A stretch of 64,000 nucleotides of DNA from Carettochelys insculpta (taxonomy: Eukaryota > Chordata > Testudines > Carettochelyidae). Below the pieces are notes generated by a model that saw nothing but the letters and a program-made list of their open reading frames with translations, ran no database searches and was not told the origin of the DNA. The stretch is taken from positions 223,675,501 to 223,739,500 of the forward strand of contig NC_134137.1 of the NCBI RefSeq assembly GCF_033958435.1. The letters run 5' to 3'. Shown here piece after piece: positions 34,166-44,971 of the stretch (positions are counted from its first letter, which is position 1; each line of letters opens with the position of its first letter). Position numbers and translations under genes: made by a program.

Positions 34166-34689
34166 CCCACTGTCTGTCCACCTTGCCAGAGCCACAGAAT
34201 GGGCAAAGATTAACTATTTGTGCCTGATTTTGAGCCCATTTCCAATTCTGAGAGTCTGAAAAAGGTCACAAAACTCACAGAAAAAGAATAGTGTGAGGTT
34301 GGGGGAAAACAGGTGAGCTTGTGACATAAGAAGAACAAAGGAACAAACTTTGAGAGGAACAAACTTTGAATAAGGAGAAGGAGAAAAGAAAACACTAATG
34401 AACATATAGATGCAGTTCATATATGGTGTACACAGCAAGGCACACACAAGCCAAGGGTTGTTTTTGGGTATGTGGGGGTAACACTCTTCTCCCCAAAACC
34501 TGAAGCACATGAACGTTTTCCATGCTACAGGTGGGGCAATTCAAAAGTCAATCAAACTTAGGAAATGGACAGCTTGTGGGGAAAAGGTAGCCAGTTTGCA
34601 AATAAAAATCTGAGATCTCTGACATTTTTTGAACTTCATCAGGCTTCCTTCACCCTGCCTGGAGGTCCTCTCTTCTCTGCATTAGGCTT
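34166..34689. other. Non-coding, nothing recognised
   Basis: No exon. Purine-rich text at 34260-34400. Confidence 0.35.
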
Positions 34690-34835
34690 GAGAGTAGGGT
34701 TACCATATCTGACCTTGCAAAAAAGATTGGACACCCTGAGAAGGAGTGTGTCCATATCACTACCAACTAAGTTGTAGTGATGTGTTATAGTACATATTGA
34801 ACATTAATACAACATGAGTTGCTAGATACTGGTTC
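34690..34835 (+). repeat. Turtle-type repeat, AGGGTTACCATATCTG family
   Basis: AGGGTTACCATATCTGACC, TTGCAAAAAAGATTGGACACC and ACATGAGTTGCTAGATACTGG resemble a family I know from turtle sequence, where AGGGTTACCATATTTG starts the element. Class uncertain. Confidence 0.45.
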
Positions 34836-36757
34836 CAATACATGCCCTGTCAGCGGTATCTTTTTTTTTGAAAGGTCAAATACAGTGGACTATATGTACA
34901 CACATACACACATCACCCTATCTTTCTCTGAAACATGTGTGTCTGCAGAAGGACTGAAGAGCTCTGCATCTCTCTGACTTTCTTTAGCTGCTGTGGGTGG
35001 GTGGGGAGGGGAGGGTCTGTTCCCTCCTCCCTAGCTCCCAGGGGTTTCTGCTTTTCCAGAAGCTCCGATTTCTACTTCTGCTTATGCTCTCTTCTTAGGT
35101 CTCTCCCTGGCTGTTCCTCCCCGCAGCATGTTCCTATTCCACTGCCATCCAGCAGGAAGATGTAGAACAAAACGTCTGTCTGCAGGTGCTTAACAGTGAT
35201 TGATGCTGAGAGACCAACTAGCCACTCACCTGCTTTGCTTCTGATTAACTGCACTTTGTGTACGCTAATTGTTTGTAATGTTCTTCCACATTCAGACAGT
35301 CATCTCCTTGCCCTGTCTGGATTATACATGAGCTCTTCAGGCTGTGGCAGCAATGCCAGAAACCTCAGAGGTCTCCAAGCACAAATCTGACGGCAGACCT
35401 ACGTGCAAATGGTTTTACTTCATCTTCATAGTGACCAACACTCATCATGTCTGAGATGTGCAGAGCAATAGCCATAATTGTTGTGCTTTATGTCCCCACA
35501 GCCTAAGTGGGCCTCAAGGAGGTTTCATGATCCTCGTTTTACAGAAGGGGAAATTGGAACAGAGTAGGTAAAATTAAAGTCAACAGGTGCTGAGGGAACT
35601 CAACACCTCTGAGAATTAGGCCAGGAGTGATTCACCTCGGACCAAACTGCAAGTCAGCATCAGAGCTAGGGTAAGAATAAATGAGTTCTGGGTCACAGCT
35701 TTATACTTAGACTCGTAGTAGCTCATGCCTTTAGTCCAGCTAGAACACTAAACTTCCACTCAAAGGGGACCAGGGCTGATAAGTGACTTATCGTGTTCCT
35801 ACAGTTCTAAAGGTACCCCTAGTTGTGTACAGCAAATTTGCCACTTCCAGGCGGTTGATCTTCACAACTACATTATAGCATCAATGCCATGCTGGTTAAA
35901 TGTCAAGGCAGCATTGCATTATGATGCAATCCCATCAAATGATGACAGAGTATAATGTTCTTATGCCATAGTGCCAAAGAAAGGATGGTCTTTCATAGCA
36001 TAACTCAATTTTCTTTCTGACCCCAGCAGAAAAATATGTCACTGTGGAGTCGAACAGTACAGAGAAGAGAAGGGTGCAATCAGAATGAAGGAGATTAATG
36101 AGGCTGTAGGACACAGACCATGTAGTTGTCTAAGTCCCTAACTAACACAGCCTGTGCTGCCCCGTGACACCTAATAAGGCCTCCATAAGTCTTGACTTAA
36201 CTTAGCAGTCAAAAGAGAGAATTACGCTAGCACTAATTACTTTTGTGGGTACACTACAGAGGCTGACCTTTGAATCTGAACCATCCCAAAAAATCTGAGG
36301 GGCAACCTTGACAGCATTTACCTATGTGGTTCCTACTCACTTTCCTTGGGAATGACGCCATCAGTAAGGTACCTGTGCTTGCTGGCCGGTATACAATTCC
36401 TTCTGCTGGGAGGGCTGACTTTCCCCTTTACAGCTGAAGAGAGAGGGATGCCTTACACTGTATTAGTATTATGGAATCTGCAATTTGCTTCCTTTTGGCC
36501 AACACGTATACTTGCAAACTGTCAGCCTGCCCACCTCCCTCTGCCTCCAGAGTCAGTGTTTCTTTCTCATGAGCTCATTGCTGGGGTCAATGTTCCTTGG
36601 TTATTGCTGCTCCATCCCACCCATGGAGTTATTAATGACTGAGGGACAGGGGATCGCTCAGCTCTGGGACTCAACGCATGACTCTAGAAGACTAATTTTT
36701 TCGTAAATGCAAAGCAAAGAGAACATTACAGACCAAATGGGAACCATCAGTGTAATA
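34836..36757 (+). other. Non-coding with a MIR-like scrap
   Basis: Contains an MIR-like word set at about 35528-35570 (TCATGATCCTCGTTTTACAG, GGGGAAATTGGAACAGAG). Nothing else recognised. Confidence 0.4.
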
Positions 36758-37793
36758 CAGGGGTCTGCAACCAAAATAGCAAGAAGAGCCATTTTTTTTA
36801 AATTGAGTTACAAAAATCAAGAGCTGTGGTGCACGTGAACACAAGACAGTCCTTAATGAGTAACGTAAAGCCATATTTTTGCAACCCCTGTGTTAAGAAC
36901 AGCGCACACACAATTATTTGTACCAGTTAGGCAGTTTAAGTTCCTTTCACCCCTGGATTGGAGAGCACATGAGGAGAAGGAAAATGTTGCACCTGGGGAT
37001 AGGCTGTTAAGCAGGAAGGAGCAATGTTTGCATCAACCCTCCATGCCCCCTACCATACCCAGGCTCTACTGCCCTTGGGTCACGAACCCACCCCATCTCC
37101 AGGCTTTATCCACCTCAGCCCCAAACCTGTCCCCCATCCCTAAGCTTTACCCCCATCCTGCAAACTTGCCCCCCACATGCAAGCTTAACCCCTCTCAGCC
37201 CCAAACTCTCTCCCCCCCATCCCCAGAATTAACCCCTCCTAGCCCCAAATCAGCCTCTCCATACCCAGGCTTTACCCACCTCAGCCCCCACATCCACCCC
37301 CATCCCCAAACTTTACCTACCATCTCAAAATCCCACCCCCACAACCTGAGGCTCAACTTCTTTCTGCCCCAAGCCCAGCCACCCCCCATCCCCAGGATTA
37401 AACTACCTCAGCCAACAAGCTCCTTCAGCTGTGAGCACTGCCACTCCTCCATGGCTGTGGCCACCACCTCCTTTTCAGCAAGGCTACGCGGCTGCAGCAG
37501 GGACAGATGAGGTCACCCCTCAGCTCTCTTGAGGGCTTAGCACTTCCCTCACCTGCAGCAAGGGAGGCTCCCTGCCCTGCCACACTGAAATAATGGAATG
37601 AAATTTAATTGGTTTAATGGCTGGATCCCTCCCACCACTCTGCCAGCCATTGAACCAATGACATTTAGTTCCATTATTTCAGTGGCGGCAGCTCCAGGAG
37701 CCGCTAGAGGACTCAGCGGTACAGTGTTTGGAGCCACAAGGGACTCCCTAAAGAGCCACATGCAGCTCTGGAGCTGCAGTTTTCTGACCTCTG
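36758..37793 (+). mobile_element. hAT-like element with target duplications, C-rich array and internal hairpin
   Basis: The left end CAGGGGTCTGCAACC and right end TTTTCTGACCTCTG are imperfect inverted repeats. GTGTAATA (36750-36757) and GTGTAGTA (37794-37801) form an 8-bp target duplication, 7/8 identical. Inside are AAGAGCCATTTTT and GAGCCACATGCAGCTCTGG (the GAGCCGCAT words of this family). There is also a degenerate C-rich array of CCCCATCCCCAGGCTTTACC-type units at 37040-37400, and a hairpin with arms 37587-37624 and 37644-37683. The Pro-rich 206-codon frame across the array is not a gene. Confidence 0.75.
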
Positions 37794-40620
37794 GTGTAGT
37801 AGCTTGGAGAAATGTCTGACTGAGATTCTGAGCTGAGCGCCGGCCCTTAGCACCACTCAGAGCATACCATGCTGGCTTCTGCCCCTGCTGACCCCCCTCA
37901 CCCTCCTGTCAGCCTAGAGAGCCACTCAGAACATGCTGCATGACACTCGAAGAGTGATGTAAAGATTCCTAGGCTCTGGCCGCTACCGCCCCTACAGCAG
38001 TGGTCACGGCTGCCAGGGGCTATAGCCCCTTTTGAATTGCCAGGCCCTTTGCCTCCCCCTCTGGCAGTCCTGCCCTAGACTCAGCAGCAGTCGTGGAGTT
38101 ACCCTGTAGCCATTTAGGATGGCTACAGACAAGGCAAGCAGGGGAAATGACTGGTCAATGCACATAATAGCATCTCTAAGCAGCCCTCTGCTGAAGGCTA
38201 CTGGGTAGAAGGCTCCACTCTACCCACATACTGTGCTGAAGGGGGGCTGCACTCTCTGCAAAGGTTCCTGGACCCCTCCCACCTTGGAAATGACTGTAAT
38301 TCAGCTGCACCTGAAGGATTTGGCTGGGAGGCAGCACTGGCTCCCAAGTAAGGAAAAGGGAGACCCATCTATAGCATCCCCTTTTCCAGACAGAGATTTG
38401 GCCAAGGCCCTGTAATGAGAACAGAGAGCCTAGGAAGAGAGGATTCCAAGAAAGGATAGACAGAATAGATAGAGGGGGCTGTTGCAGTGCACAGACCAGA
38501 AAGAAGGATTCCTCCATGACTAACACTGTCAACTCTCTGGCAGTAGGTTTCTTCCATGAAGAGACATTAAGCCATCATAGTTTAAATAAAAATAACTCTT
38601 TACAAAGCAGTAAGGCACCCTTTTGGAATTCAGGCTATCCCAAGACGGGCAAATGAGCTCCACACTGTGGCTGATGTTCTCTATTTAAACAGGGCAGGAA
38701 CTGTTTTGAGCATTAATGGCTTTAGCCAGCAATACAAGGGAAGATATTAACAGTGCAGCTCCAATGCATGCTTCTGGAGATTACATGATCACGTTGCAGA
38801 GGTCAGGAAGGTCCTCACTCTCTAAGGTGGGGCAGGTGCTCATAATGCTTCAATGGGAGAAAATTTACCTTCCATTGAAGCATTCGGTGTTGGTCATTAC
38901 AGGGGGCAAGACAGGGTACTCTTGTTATGGAGCCACACAAGGGGAGAGAGCTAACTCCTCTTATGTGGTTTGGAAGCTGCAGAGAAGAGGGACCCAAGTA
39001 CCGCTGATCCCAAATTTCCTTATTTGCTGCCCACTCCTGCCTCCACCTGGAGAGACACTTGTGGACAGGGAACATTCTGAACTGGTGCCTATCGTCCATA
39101 TTCCGTGCATGCCCTTTATCGAGCATCATTACCCTGCACAAGAGAAGGGCAGGTAACAGAAAGGGTACATGAAACAGACGTGCCTTGAATGAATAATAAA
39201 CTCCTTCTAGCCCTCCTAAAAACTGACAAAAAAAAGTTACCCACTTTTATTTAATCTCAAAAAAAGGATCCCTCTGAGAAAGCAAAGAGGATAATAAAAT
39301 AGTTCACATCAAGTGAGACTCTTGTCTAAAGGACCTACAGACCAACTAAAGGCAGGTGTTCTCGTCCCCAAGTTCAGAAATGAACATAGGTCAATGAGAG
39401 TATTTTCAAATCACTGAGGCAAGAATATCTCCTGATTTGCACATGGATAGAACCTTTTTTTTTCCCCCATGCCAAACTAACTAAAAAAATTCCGAGTTAC
39501 CAGAGAAGTTTCACATCCTGCTTTTTTATGCACAGTGGCATACTGAGGGGATCAAGAGAAGGCTGGGAAAGCTGCAAGTTAAGCAAATGAGAAACATGAC
39601 CGTAAGACTGAAGGTCAAATTGAGCGAACTACCTGTCAGCAAGAAATCCAAACCCCATGTTTTCACACCAAATTGTAAACACCACAGTGTTTTCCTTCCA
39701 AAGCAAATATACCCAAGATAATCCATCATTCATTCCAAATTAAAAGCAGCACATTTTTTTTTGGTTGGGAATCAGATCTACATCCTTCTATGTACAAAAA
39801 TGTCTTGTTCTGTGTCCTAGGAAATGTGAAATGGTTATGTATAATCAAAGAATGTAGAGACTATGTCCTCCAAATTCAGGAAATTACAATTTTTTTGGTT
39901 TTCATTGTGACTAAATGTTGCATTCTAGAAAAGGAGTTGTCCAACACAAGGAAGAAGAAATGTTAACACATATAAACCAGGGTATAGTTTGGGAATATCA
40001 AGAGAAATTGCTTAAGAGGGAGGATCCCAGCAAATAGTAGGACTAATGGCATACAATCTTTGAAATTGAGCAAACTTAAAAGCTGGCCAGGATTGAAGAT
40101 GTTTGAAGAATGCCATCGCTAACTGGATGCCAATGGAAGCAGGACAGACACTGAAAGAGCTAAAACTTTAAGGAGTCACTTGGTATATATCCGAGAAGAA
40201 TGAGCGGGCAGCCCCCTCCTATGAACTGTGAAATTAGGTTATATAAACTGAAGTCACCCCAGACTCATGAATGTTGAGTAAACCCAACAAGAAGCTGAAG
40301 AATCTTAAGTGTTACCAACACCGTTAGCACCTGTGTGGAAAGGACATTTACCCATCCCACCAGTAAGAGGGTAAGAAGTAGTGAGATTTCATTTCAGTGA
40401 TTGTGTTTCACTTTCTATTATTTAAGATAAATAACTGCAGATTAGCTTGCTGAGTCTACATCTACACTCTCTAGTGAGATCTGAAATATCCATAGTCTAG
40501 ATTTTAACTTCTTTATAAATCCAAACAAATAAGTTTAAGGGAGATTGCTCAGGGCAATTCTTTTCAAAGACTTTTCAGTCAACCCTTCTCCCTTTTGGAC
40601 CAACCCATTTTTGTAGTAAT
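37794..40620. other. Non-coding, nothing recognised
   Basis: A short natural hairpin lies at 38846-38883 (ATGCTTCAATGGGAG against CTTCCATTGAAGCAT). No exon or transposon I can name. Confidence 0.35.
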
Positions 40621-40631
40621 TGCACTCTTCC
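40621..40631. repeat. Target-site duplication of the LINE, 3' side (TGCACTCTTCC)
   Basis: Identical 11-mer to 44961-44971. The bases outside both copies differ. Confidence 0.85.
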
Positions 40632-40700
40632 CTAGTGTGTAGGCATCCTTCAGTCTGCATAGACTATGGATCGCGCCCTTTAAAGTTTCAATTGAGGACT

Positions 40701-43700
40701 TCATTTACAGCGTCTATTGTGACTATGAAGACCCACACGAGAGTGACAGTCCTTGCTGCATCTCTTGCAGATGTAGTGGGTGTCTGGCAAGTCCTTATTG
40801 TGCTTTCTGTGTGCTCTCTTCTCCTCTGCTAGCTGTCTGATCTTCATCTCGCCCTTCTGAAGGCCCTTGTGTAACCCCTGCCTCCATCTGCTGCGGTCAT
40901 CTGCTAGTTCTTCCCAGTTGTCCAGCTCGATGTCAACCTCTCTGAGGTCTCTCTTGCAGACATCTTTGTAGTGCAACTGGGGGCGTCCGGGAGGTCTTTT
41001 GCCAGAGGCTAGCTCACCATACAGGATGTCTTTTGGAATCCTTCCACCATTCACCCTGTGGACATGGCCAAGCCAGCGGAGTCGACGCTGACTGAGGAGA
41101 GTGTGCATGGTTGGGATTCCAGCTTGCTCGAGGACGGTGGTGTTGGTCACTTTGTCCTTCCATGATATTCCAAGGATGCGCCTGAGGCAGCACAAGTGGA
41201 AGACGTTCAGCCTCTTTTCCTGGTGGGCATACAGGGTCCAAGTCTCGCTGCCATAAAGGAGGGTGCTGAGGATGCAGGCTCTGTAGACTTGCATTTTGGT
41301 GTGAGTGTACAGCTTGTTGTTATTCCACACACTCTTGCTGAGTCTGGACAGAGTTGTGGCTGCTTTTCCAATCCTCCTATTTAGCTCAGTGTCCAACGAC
41401 AGGGTGTCAGTGATGGTGGACCTGAGGTAAACGAACTCGTGGATGACCTCTAACGTATAGTTGTCAATGCTGATTGATGGGGATTCAGCAACATCCTGAC
41501 CGAGTACGTTTGTCTTCTTTAGGCTGATGGTAAGCCCAAAGTCCTTGCATGCTTTGGAGAACTGATCCAGTAGTTTTTGAAGCTGGTCTTCTGTGTGAGA
41601 CACTACAGCAGCATCGTCTGCGAACAGCATGTCTCTGATGAGGACTTCTCGCACCTTAGACTTAGCTTTCAGCCTTGCAAGGTTAAACAGTTTCCCATCA
41701 GATCTTGTGTGCAGCAAGATGCCCTCTGTTGAAGATCCAAAGGCATGCTTCAGGAGGAGTGCGAAGAAGATCCCAAACAATGTCGGAGCAAGGACGCATC
41801 CTTGTTTGACGCCGCTCCTGATTCTGAAAGCATGCGATAATGTGCCGTCATATTGGATGGTTCCTCTCATGTCTTCGTGGAACGACTGGATCATCTTGAG
41901 TAACCGTGGAGGACAGCCTATCTTGTGGAGCAGTTTGAACAGACCATCCCTGCTGACCAAGTCAAAGGCCTTGGTCAGGTCGATGAAGGCTATGTAGAGT
42001 GGCTTTCTCTGCTCCCTGCACTTCTCCTGAAGCTGCCTTACAGAGAACACCATGTCAACGGTAGACCTCTCTGCGCGGAATCCACACTTTGATTTGGGGT
42101 ACACCCTCTCAGCAATCTTCTGGAGTCTGCCAAGGATGACACGAGCGAACAGTTTACCCGTGACGCTTAGGAGGGAGATTCCACGGTAGTTGTTGCAGTC
42201 GCTTCTGTCTCCTTTGTTCTTATACAACGTTACAATGTTAGCGTCGCGCATATCCTGTGGAACCTCACCCTCTTTCCAGCACAGGCACAGCAGCTCATGT
42301 AGGGGTTCCAGGAGTGTGTCCGCGGCACACTTGATTACCTCTGGTGGTATACCATCCTGACCAGGGGCCCTTCCTGCTGCAATGCTGTCGATGGCTCTCT
42401 TCAGTCCATCCATTACTGGTAGGAGCTCGACGGCATCGAGGGCTGCGTCAACCACAACGTTCTCTCATGAGTACAGCTCGGAGTAGTGCTCAACCCAGCG
42501 CTCCATCTGTTTGGCTTTGTCAGCAATGACTTCACCAGATTTGGATTTCAGAGGTGCCATCTTGTTCTGGGTGGGTCCTAATGCCTTCCTCATACCCTCG
42601 TACATTCCTCTGAGATTACCAAAGTCGGCAAAGGTCTGGATGCTGCTGCATAGCTGGAGCCAGTGGTTGTTGGCACAGCGCCTGGCTGTCTGCTGTACTG
42701 TTCTTCTGGCCTCTCTAAGTGCTTCCTGGGTACTCTGGCTCGGTAAGCGTTTGTACTCCAGGAGTGCAGCGCGCTTCTTTTCAATGACTGGAATCATTTC
42801 ATTGGAGTTAGCTTCGAACCAGTCGTTCGTGTTTCTAGCTCTCCTTCCAAACACCGACAAGGCCGTGTTGTAAACCGTATCCCTCAGATGTTGCCATTTG
42901 GATGTCGCATCGGCACCGCCAGAGCCGCTTCGCAGATTTTCCTGGAGGGTCTCTCTGAACTTTTCAGCTTTCTCTGAGTTTGCCGTCTTTCTGGCGTCAA
43001 TGCGGGGCCTTCCAGCAGGTTTAGAGAGGTACAGCTTCTTGGGTCTCAGCTTGAGCTTGCAGCAAACTAGTGAGTGATCCGTATCACAGTCAGCACTATG
43101 ATAGCTGCGTGTCAGAAGGACGTTTTTGAGGTTATTACGCCTAGTGATGACCACATCTAGTTGATGCCAGTGCTTCGAGCGTGGGTGTCTCCACGACACT
43201 CTGTGCTGTGGCTTTGTTTGGAAGAATGTGTTTGTGATGCACAGATTGTGGTACGTGCACAGTTCAAGGAGACGCTGTCCATTGTCATTCATTTTTCCCA
43301 CACCGAAGTGTCCTTAGCAGGAAGGCCATGAGGCCCAATCAGCTCCAACTCTTACATTGAAGTCACCCAAGATGTACAGTTGTTCACGAGCAGGTATTTG
43401 CGCTACAGCAGCACTAAGCACGTCATAGAACTTGTCTTTTACTTCTGGTGTGGCATACAGGGTTGGAGCATAAGCGCTGATCAGGTGGACAGGACTGGCA
43501 CAAGTTTGAAGCATGATCTGAAGGAGTCTTTCTGATCCGCCCATGACTAAATCAACCATTTGTAGAAGGGTGTTTCTGACAGCAAAGCCAACACCATGCT
43601 CTCTGGGTTCTTCTTGGGCTTTACCCTGCCAGAAAAAGGTATAGTCCTTTTCCTTTAGAGATCCCGAATCTGCGAGTCGCGTCTCTTGCAGTGCAGCGAT

Positions 43701-43888
43701 ATCAACTCAGAGCCTCTTCAGTTCCTCATTGATGACAGCAGTCTTGCGGGTGTCACTGATGGCCTGAAGATCTTCAGTCAAGCTGGTCAGCATGGTCTGC
43801 ACATTCCAGCAAGCAAGCTTGAATTGTTGATGTTTCTCATTTCTTGTTGATTTTCTTATTGCTTTGCCTGGTGCCCAAATTTCAGTCC
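40701..43888 (-). pseudogene. LINE ORF2 (endonuclease + reverse transcriptase + zinc knuckle), three stops
   Basis: One frame runs the whole length, with no frameshift. N-terminal AP endonuclease: ACWNVQTM near 43820, DIAALQETRL near 43700, LGDFNVRVGAD near 43350 and DTDHSLV near 43080. The reverse transcriptase follows, numbered here from 42455: GRAPGQDGIPPEV at 28-40, YRGISLLSV at 90-98, FIDLTKAFD at 157-165, GVKQGCVLAPTLF at 215-227 and the catalytic FADD at 278-281. Then come LLYGSETWT and RLRWLGHVHRV, and a C-terminal CKRC..C..H..H..C knuckle ending at 40701. Only three stops interrupt it: TGA at 43709-43707, TAA at 43316-43314 and TGA at 42467-42465. Both TGA fit CGA decay. No ATG start is evident, since the inversion breakpoint cuts the start region. 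It would catalyse target-primed reverse transcription if intact. Confidence 0.88.
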
Positions 43889-44960
43889 CTGCCAGGTGAG
43901 CCTTCAAAGGCTGATTAGACTGGAGGCAAGGCTTTGAGCCAGGCCTGACCAGCTGGGAGCTCTCCCTATAAGAAGGGAGCTCCCAGCGAACAAGGGGTGA
44001 GCAGCGAACAGGGAAGGGAGTTTGCCTCTGGGAGTTCGCCGAGGGAGGAGCCCTGTGTTTGTCTTTTCAGGTATGTTGTTCCACCTGTGCCCTGCAAGGC
44101 AGCACTACCAGGAAAAGGAGTCTCTGAAGAGAAGAGCCTGAAGAGCGATGGGGGAAGGTGGACCTGGGGGCGCTGAGAGCAACTGAGGGGAGAGGGGCGG
44201 ACATGGGAGCAGATGTGGGTAGTGGGGTGGGGAGTGTCCTATGGTGATGGTAGGTGGGGGGAGGGGCGGTGAAAGGTGGGGAGGAGGGTCCTGGGGATAT
44301 GAGGTCATTGCTGTGCAGGGAGCTATGGTGACTCATGGTAACAGGGAGGCATGAAGTAGTTGGATCCTTAACCACATTCTCCACACCCCACTGCCTTGTG
44401 GGTTATCCTGGGAAGGAGAGAGACTAAGGGAGTAAACCCTGATAGAAAATCCAGAAAGGAGTCCGAAGGCGGTTCGGTGTCAACTTCTGGCACTGTCCCG
44501 GCAACTCCTGCAGCTGAGCTGGTACCAGACATGGAGGTTATCCTCTCCTTTGGACTATATCAGTAAAGCCGAGAGGGGGACACTGGTGTCTGGGCAGCCC
44601 AGAGTCTCCATAATAAGTGCCCAGGCTCGCGCCCAGAGAGGTACTCCAGCATCACTGAACAGTGTTGCATCAACACGGGAGGCAACAGATACCAGTTATA
44701 AGCTCTTGCTCAGTTGGCGTAGAGAACGAGCGCCAGGGGTTGCCTTCGACGGTGGGACATCTCATTGGACAGTCACCGCCCACCTCGATCTGGGCAGTCC
44801 CTAGCCAATAGGGTACTGTCCTGCCACAGTTCACCTGCCTCGCTGGGTGCGTGAGGCTTAAGGTTCCTGAACCTGACAAGTGACTGAAATTTGGGCACCA
44901 GGCAAACCAATAAGAAAATCAACAAGAAATGAGAAATATCAACAATTTAAGCTTGCTTCC
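43889..44960 (+). mobile_element. Inverted 5' segment of the LINE (5' UTR and ORF2 start)
   Basis: On the plus strand this reads as the element's 5' leader of about 990 nt. It includes TATAAG at 43967-43972 inside a small palindrome (GGGAGCTC..GAGCTCCC). ORF2 start codons follow: TEIWAPGKPIRKSTRNEK at about 44885-44938, the same as the minus-strand TEIWAPGKAIRKSTRNEK at 43887-43834. GGGAAGG/GGTGGGG-rich text occupies 44150-44300. An 84-codon frame at 44550-44804 is not recognisable as ORF1. Confidence 0.75.
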
Positions 44961-44971
44961 TGCACTCTTCC
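44961..44971. repeat. Target-site duplication of the LINE, 5' side (TGCACTCTTCC)
   Basis: Second copy of the 11-mer, directly after the inverted segment. Confidence 0.85.

Larger units (their letters stand above)
40632..44960 (-). mobile_element. Young, complete non-LTR retrotransposon with 5' inversion
   Basis: A 4329-bp insertion between perfect 11-bp target duplications. The main body (43888 down to 40632) lies on the minus strand and carries an AP-type endonuclease, a reverse transcriptase and a C-terminal zinc knuckle. It ends CCTACACACTAG without a poly(A), after the word GACTGAAGGATGCC. The 5' part (43889-44960) lies in the opposite orientation, and the 83 bp around 43804-43888 is repeated inverted at 44880-44964. 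This is the layout expected of twin-primed reverse transcription. The domain order lacks RNase H. I place it near the RTE/Ingi-Vingi-type elements; the clade is uncertain, but it is not CR1. Confidence 0.88.

Noticed and set aside
36890..37510. 206-codon proline-rich open frame
   Set aside because: It lies inside the hAT element and is produced by the degenerate C-rich array. No start context, domain or splice signals.
41629..42873. Plus-strand frames of 120 or so codons
   Set aside because: Shadows of the LINE ORF2 on the opposite strand.
43960..43980. TATAAG inside the inverted LINE leader as a host promoter
   Set aside because: It belongs to the retrotransposon leader and sits in a small palindrome. 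Nothing downstream looks like a host gene.
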